A stretch of DNA of 64,000 nucleotides from contig JAUJYZ010000745.1 of NCBI GenBank assembly GCA_033675265.1, positions 195,001 to 259,000 on the forward strand, read 5' to 3'. The notes under the pieces are model-generated. The model did not search any database. It was not told where the DNA came from and saw only the letters and a list, made by a program, of their open reading frames with translations. Made by a program: the position numbers and the translations under genes. Positions 58,363 to 64,000 of this stretch are shown here, piece after piece (positions within the stretch are counted from its first letter, which is position 1; each line of letters starts with the position of its first letter). The DNA comes from Actinostola sp. cb2023. Taxonomy: Eukaryota > Cnidaria > Anthozoa > Actiniaria > Actinostolidae.

Positions 58363-58801
58363 TTAAAGTGCTTATGAAGCTTATATTTTTATTTTGAAAA
58401 TCGATCGATTACATATGAAATGAATAGTGGGATGTTTCAGTACGTGTTTTGTGATTTGAGCTTCGCATTTGCTAGTTATAAAGGTTTGAAATCGTCATAT
58501 GCTAATTCGGTGACTACACTTGCAAATCATTGACATTTTTTAATCTGGAAAAAAGTTTTTTACAACTTATATAAATGATGTTAAACTTTTTTTCTATTTC
58601 AGAAAAGAATGCTACTTGAAAAAATATAAATAAGTTACAGCAAATGCCTCCTTTGACGTCACCGAATTAGCATATCACGATTTCAAACCTTTATAACTCG
58701 CAAATGTGAAGCTCAAATCACAAAATACTGAAACATCCCACTATTCATTTCATATGTAATCGATTTTCAAAATAAAAAAATAAGCTTCATAAGCACTTTA
58801 A
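58363..58801. mobile_element. TTAA-type MITE, AGTGCTTATGAAGC family, full copy (439 bp)
   Basis: TTAAAGTGCTTATGAAGCTTA is mirrored by TAAGCTTCATAAGCACTTTAA, with tttgacgtcaccgaattagc inside. Best reference copy for the family. Confidence 0.85.
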
Positions 58802-59481
58802 TCAGTCGTGAAACGTGAACCGACTCGGAATAATCTTACAGAGGACATTCCGATCAAATGTTGTAAGACTGGGTTCGAGTGTTTTGATTGGCTGAATTAG
58901 TTACAAGTTTTTCGATGTGTTTGCCCTCGATGAAAGACTAGTGGAAATATCACTTGAATGGATTCAACCATGGGCAAAAATCCGAGACAACATGGCGGAT
59001 GGGCATGCGCACTGACTACGTTTCTGAACAAAACAATATGGCGACTTTATAAGAGATTGACTGGGAAATAATATTAAATTCAAGTTTACTTCCCGACAAT
59101 TACATCTGGCTTACCTCCACACGTCTAGAAACCTTCAAAACCACTATACTTCTTACGACAGCATGAACATTCGTCACTGTAATATGACTCATTTTTTCGC
59201 CAGAAGGTCGTAAAGTTCGTGTTTTTTTCCCCATATCAGCCCTTATATAAGTCGTAGAAATGCTGAAGTAGCCCGAAATCTCCTGCTCATAGCTATGTCT
59301 CACCAACTGATGAACAACCTCCACACGTCTCAACTAGTTCAAAGTTCGATAACCAAGCAACATTTCCATGTAGTTTATCCTCCATAATACGAAGAAATCA
59401 TGTCGCCAGATTCTTCCAAAGAAAGAGTAAAATAGAAAAGTATCATGGCTGCCATTTGGCCGAGTTTTGGCGCAAAAATTA

Positions 59482-60595
59482 CGTAGTTACTAAAAGAAGG
59501 AATGATCTAAAATGATCTAAAATGATCTACAATGATCTGCAATGACCTAAAATGATCTAAAATGATCTACAATGATCTACAATGACCTAAAATGATCTAG
59601 AATGATCTACAATGATCTACAATGATCTACAATGACCTACAATGACCTACAATGACCTGCAATGGCCTACAATGATCTACAATGATCTACAATGATCTAC
59701 AATGATCTACAATGATCTACAATGATCTACAATGATCTACAATGATCTACAATGATCTACAATGATCTACAATGATCTACAATGTTCTACAATGACCTAA
59801 AATGATCAACACTGAACAAGTACAGAACAAGCCCCTATTACGGCGACCTGAACCAAGGCCAGGGAGCACGGCAGACTGCTGTTTGTTGTCGATTTCAGTT
59901 ATATCGTTTACTAGTTTATAGCCGTGATATGACCAACCGCTCAAATGCGTGGACGAGAAATGAAGGTGGAAAATAAAGAGAGAATATCCTTTCTAGGGTG
60001 GAGTGGTTTTGATTTAGTGCGGAGATCAAAATGATGATAAGTTAGGTTTTGCTTTTCATTGGTAGAGCCGCAGCCGACATTGGTAATTTATTCATACCAC
60101 ATAGCCTACACGTTACGTATATCGCACTAACACTTTTGACAGTATGTTGAAATATATCGTTTTAGTTTCGTGCATGTGTTCAGAGGAAAATATACTGAAT
60201 ATACTGAAAGTAAGAATCGGTGTTCAGTTCAGTTTGGCGCGCCTCACCGAGCCTATAGCTACTGGAATACTGTTATGGATATTGAACATTTTATTTGTCG
60301 GTTGTTGTTATATTAGCATCAATTAAGTTAAATAACAGATCAAGACAACACTCAAAGCTAATTAACATTTATTTCAGTATTCGTTCAAAAAAAAATCCAC
60401 TTAATTTCATATCAGTACAAACTCTTAGTAAAACCACCACAGAAACACAGCTTGGGCTACCTGTGGAACGACATTGTTGGTCAGATTACGAAAAATAGAT
60501 CATTTTAGGTCATTTTAGATATCATTTTAGGTCATTTTAGACCATTTTAGGTCATTTTAGATCATTTTAGGTCATTCCTTCTTTTAGTAACTACG
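59482..60595. mobile_element. 1.1-kb foldback element with 10-bp tandem-repeat arms and 10-bp target duplication
   Basis: Perfect duplication GCAAAAATTA at 59472-59481 and 60596-60605. Ends CGTAGTTACTAAAAGAAGGA and its complement. The left arm is about 30 units of aatgatctac/aatgacctaa (59501-59805); the right arm is about 9 units of the complement (60497-60582). The middle contains a cttgggctacctgtgg terminus but no transposase. Confidence 0.9.
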
Positions 60596-61128
60596 GCAAA
60601 AATTATTGAAAAAGTGCTCGGATTCCAGTGATTTCTTCCCCCAGCTTTCTCCTTGTTTACATCCGCCATTTTGAAAGAGAAGTACCGCGAAAGACTGGGT
60701 ATGAGTGTATTCATGTGTATTTTACAGTATTTTCATGGATGGGATACCTGTGTGTGACAAATTTTTATGGGATACCTGTGTTTGAGAGTTTTTTCTCTTA
60801 TGTCTTATGTGAACCAAAAATACTTATTTTATTTTAATATTGCACAAAACAAAACAGAAATTTGTCGGATGTTCCACTTTATCCCTAAGAATTTAATCAC
60901 ATGATATATTTTGCGCCCGCAAACCGAACCGCTGAACTGTCCTAAATTTTTGCCCATGGTTCTTTCTCCAGCACATTGGATAGCTATAGGCTATACACAG
61001 ATAATATCGTAAAATTAAATTTAAAAACTGCTATCTCAATGATATGATTATAACACTCGTACCCAGTCTTCCAATGTATTTGAGTAAATATATGCATAAA
61101 GATGACACTCTTCGCAGTCCGACTGGAA

Positions 61129-61794
61129 TTACGTGTTTGACGGTTGTTTTGTTCTTGGTTGGGCAAGCAATATCATCACCATTATACACAATAAAACAGA
61201 GAAAAGCCCGTAGAATATTCGATAACTAACACGTGCAGGGGAATTAGCCAATCGACAAAGTAACCTGGTTGGATTCTTAACAAACGATTTCCACTCGACC
61301 AAGAACGCTAAACAAATCACCGATCCAACAAGATACATCAACACAAGAAGGAGCCATTGTTTCTTTTTGCCGTATGCTTCGTGTTCGTCGGTATAACACA
61401 ACAAGGAGCAACATCGGACAAAGAAAACAATACAAACAACAAGACTTGCTATCAGAACGAAGACAAATGTAAGAGTTCCTGTGCCTCTGCAAAGACCATC
61501 GCCGTACCGCCATCTTGTTTCCAAAATGGCCGCCACCATCAAAGGCATTGTTAGTAAGCCAGTAAATGCATTTAGAACTGTCACGTGCAGTAGCATTGTG
61601 TTTGTAATCGACGATCCTGATTGGCTAGGTTTACGATTGCCTAGGATACAGACAAGGCTGTTACCAATGACAACGGTGACACACATTCCCATGATTGTCG
61701 CAGCTTCTAAGGATAAGAGAGTTGAAGAAATGTCGATCGCCGCCATTTGTGGATCGTGGTTGGCGTCAATGTTATCAGGACCGATGTCATCCAT
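61129..61794 (-). CDS. Rhodopsin-family GPCR-like protein, ends after TM5 (possible pseudogene)
   Basis: 221 aa. The ATG at 61794 directly follows an in-frame TGA, and a good splice acceptor (AATTTTTCCAG on the reverse strand) lies just upstream, so a 5' UTR intron is likely. Receptor landmarks: TM1 with Gly44-Asn45 (GN1.50), TM2 with Asn75 where Asp2.50 is usual, ECL1 W..G...C (Trp95, Gly98, Cys102 = Cys3.25), and Arg127 exactly 25 residues later (Arg3.50), but the DRY motif reads VRC. TM4 lies near 147-166, Cys180 could pair with Cys102, and TM5 spans about 191-211. The frame then stops (TAA, 61129) before TM6. In another frame just beyond, RTAKSVIF resembles a TM6 entry, suggesting a frameshift. 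It is either a decayed receptor or one spliced to exons I cannot see. Ligand unknown. Confidence 0.6.
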   Translation of the reverse strand: MDDIGPDNIDANHDPQMAAIDISSTLLSLEAATIMGMCVTVVIGNSLVCILGNRKPSQSGSSITNTMLLHVTVLNAFTGLLTMPLMVAAILETRWRYGDGLCRGTGTLTFVFVLIASLVVCIVFFVRCCSLLCYTDEHEAYGKKKQWLLLVLMYLVGSVICLAFLVEWKSFVKNPTRLLCRLANSPARVSYRIFYGLFSVLLCIMVMILLAQPRTKQPSNT

Positions 61795-61847
61795 TCAGAT
61801 GTTTAACCTGGAAAAATTGGAATTAATTGAATGAAGAACCTAAATAT

Positions 61848-61921
61848 AATAATAATAATATAATAATAATAATAACGATAATAATAATAATAATAACAAT
61901 AATAATAATAATAATAATATC

Positions 61922-61952
<31 letters not shown>

Positions 61953-61965
61953 TTAATAATAATAA
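61848..61965. repeat. (AAT)n-rich microsatellite upstream of the GPCR frame
   Basis: Degenerate taataataa tract. It lies in the presumed 5' intron of the GPCR fragment. Confidence 0.9.
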
Positions 61966-63170
61966 AGAATACATGTTTATGCGAATTATTCAAAATCGCT
62001 ATCAAACAGTTTGAATTCTGTCTCAGCTACGTTGCCTTAGTATGTAGTTTATCATGCAGTATAGTCGCTTGTCTAGAGCAAGATATTTTAGAAAAACTGA
62101 TTTCAACGATCTTTGTTTATCATTTCCAAAGAAATCTCGATCGAGCTGAAATTGACATGCCCATGATTCTAAATTTCCATCTTTGCCCGATAACTGGTGC
62201 AAAAGTCGTTTTGATCGGTCTATAGGCCTGACAGTCTATCAATCCGCCGAATAAAAAGTAGAAGTGTGATCAGTAAAAAACTAGTACTTCGAGCCACCTT
62301 AAAATTATTAGGCAAATGGTAAAATTATGGTATTGCAAATTTTTGTCAATATTAATGAACCTAAGTCCAAATTATGCCCAAGGTGACGTCATCACGAAAC
62401 AAGATGGCGGCCTTCTCAAGATGGATCTTTGTTGGAGATATTTGGATTCACTATTTGGCCGATATTTGATTGAACAGTGCAGGTTTCTTTTAAATAGGTT
62501 TTTGCTATTAAAATGAGGGGAGTAACGTCATAATGATATTTTCGCGATGACAAAAAAGGAGGTTATGTACAAAACCAACATGGCCGCCGATACAAATGAT
62601 AACGAACTTTTTCAATGAAAAATCATTGACCAAATATCCAGTTGTTCACTGAGACTCGGGTTGATAGCAGGGTAGTCCCACTCATCATACTGATGCTGTT
62701 ATCCACAACAACGATTCATCTGATTTCAGAAGAATCATATTCACTCTTTGAACAACCGAAAGTAGGGCCTGAATACTAGTATACTCTGTAAAGTACTACC
62801 AGTTCAATTAGAGCTTAACCGTACCACGAAACTATCAGACAACAGGGTCAGGGATCACATTATGTCAGCTAGCTAAAGAGCGTGTGATATGTGGGATCTC
62901 AGCTAGATCCAGATAGATAGAGATAGAGATAGATAGATAAACTTCATTGAAGTAAATGGTAAAGGTATTTATTTTACTTCGATAACGCGGGGAGTGGGGC
63001 TCATGTATAAAGCGCTCGAAGGTGCGCCCATTTACCCCCTCCCTCCATCAGCGCTCCGTTCTACGGGTATTTAAAGCTGCATTGAGCTACACGGATTAGA
63101 AAGAAGTCGAAACAAGGATGATATGTGAGGTCATAAAGTGTCGGGTTATTTAGCTAAAACTAAGCTAAGG
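61966..63170. other. No supported gene
   Basis: Short GATA-type repeat at 62912-62940 (agatagatagagatag). Other sequence is unrecognised. Confidence 0.35.
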
Positions 63171-63300
63171 GGTGGACCATTAGATTATTGATGGGGGGGT
63201 TGCATGAATTTTGGCTGCTCGATTTTTTTTCTCTTTGCTCCTAGCTCTGCACGTTATTTTTTTCAAGGACCTTGACCTTGCACGATATTTTTTTTCTTCA
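63171..63300. mobile_element. Fragment of the GGGGTGGACCATT Harbinger-like family
   Basis: GGGGTGGACCATTAGATTATTGATGGGGGGG and two cacg(t/a)tattttttt blocks match the 30370-31531 element; the right end is not seen in the window. Confidence 0.6.
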
Positions 63301-63756
63301 AGTTTATAAATTTATAAGTTTACCTTACAAAAATTTCGCATTAACATAGAATTTATAGTGCCGTCTTATGGCCAATAACTGAATAATAATTATGTTCAAT
63401 CAAGAAAATATTTAATACTTACTATTGTTACTGTTTCTAAAAGGAAACTAAGATTCCTTTTTAAGATTTATATATATATATTTATATCTATCTATTTTGT
63501 ATATATTTTATATACACTCGATTGCAGAAAGGTTGTTAAGTAAGTATACATTTATACAAATATCTAATGAGATACAAGTCTAATGAAGTGTGAAACATCA
63601 CTTATTATCTTCTAATATATCATAATCATCAATTTTAGATTAGTATCGCATCCAGCAAGGGCAACACAATAGTTTTCAGCACTATTTTGTGCTTAAACAG
63701 TTGTATTTTAGCATGAATAACATTTTGCATCTTATTAGATATTTCAGTATAAATAC

Positions 63757-63819
63757 AAAATGTACTATACAACGTTTCTGCAATTGAGTGATTGCAGAAA
63801 CGTTGTAGTATACATTTGA
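63757..63819. repeat. Short near-perfect hairpin
   Basis: aaaatgtactatacaacgtttctgcaat, 6-base loop, then its complement with one added base. Stem of about 27 bp. Confidence 0.75.
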
Positions 63820-63889
63820 TATATTTCGTAGCAGCCAGAATGGCTGTATCTTAAATAATGTAGGAGAGAGTTGAAGGCAGCCAACTTCT

Positions 63890-63960
63890 AATGTCCACAA
63901 AACTTTAATAAATAGACGTTTCGACCTTCACTCTTCTTAAAAATTCCATAATTCTCCTTC
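63890..63960 (-). repeat. Retroelement-tail-like motif
   Basis: On the - strand GAAGAGTGAAGGTCGAAACG then tctatttattaaagttttgtggac, aligning with 10138-10195. Confidence 0.5.
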
Positions 63961-64000
63961 CTTCCCGTGCGCCTTTGCGCCCCACCTTCCCAAGCGCCTT

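Overview
The window reads as animal nuclear DNA. Supported genes are few and intron-split, the sequence is AT-rich, and most of it is transposon debris. The gene content (two lipid-anchor-type globins, a two-pore-domain K+ channel, a rhodopsin-like receptor fragment) fits an early-branching marine metazoan. I infer an anthozoan cnidarian (coral or sea anemone), but no single marker here proves that.

Genes. (1) Globin A, + strand, exons 12434-12609, 20023-20248 and 21913-22074, 187 aa. (2) Globin B, - strand, exons 33115-32946, 26698-26473 and 24916-24731, 193 aa. The two are convergent (tail-to-tail, stops about 2.7 kb apart). They share exon structure (introns in phase 2 and phase 0, at the classical B12.2 and G7.0 globin positions), an identical 226-bp middle exon length, and an N-terminal MGCG that predicts myristoylation plus palmitoylation. 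They look like an inverted duplicate pair of membrane-attached, neuroglobin/globin-X-like globins. (3) A K2P potassium channel, + strand, exons 47549-47846 and 56764-57431, 321 aa; its single intron splits the first selectivity filter. (4) A rhodopsin-family GPCR-like frame, - strand, 61794-61129, ending after TM5 and probably degenerate. No genuine tRNA, rRNA, CRISPR or operon structure is present; the three tRNA-like sequences are SINE heads.

Repeats, region by region. 1-5 kb: a Harbinger-like MITE and a solo arm of a long-TIR element. 5-11.5 kb: densely nested palindromic MITEs with TA, 8-bp or 9-bp target duplications, and a 44-bp minisatellite. 12.4-22 kb: globin A, whose first intron holds a 4.3-kb foldback element with 10-bp and 20-bp tandem repeats in its arms, and whose second intron holds a ~126-bp satellite-like array. 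24.7-33 kb: globin B, whose introns hold several nested MITEs, including a TTAA-type MITE split by a 2.76-kb element that itself holds a Harbinger-like element. 34-46 kb: microsatellites, a GC-rich minisatellite, a 4.0-kb foldback element with 31-bp repeat arms and a perfect 10-bp target duplication, and tRNA-derived SINEs. 47-57 kb: the K2P gene with an 8.9-kb intron containing a 1.34-kb element with near-identical 517-bp inverted arms, a ~210-bp TTA array, a 406-bp tandem duplication and a (TACAGC)n array. 57-64 kb: MITEs, a third foldback element with 10-bp repeat arms and a perfect 10-bp target duplication, the GPCR fragment and more repeats.

The most unusual signal is the set of three foldback elements whose inverted arms consist of short tandem repeats (10-, 20- and 31-bp units). 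Two of them share the terminus CGTAGTTACTAAAA and the two intact ones have perfect 10-bp target duplications. All coordinates and splice sites were read by eye; no searches were run.
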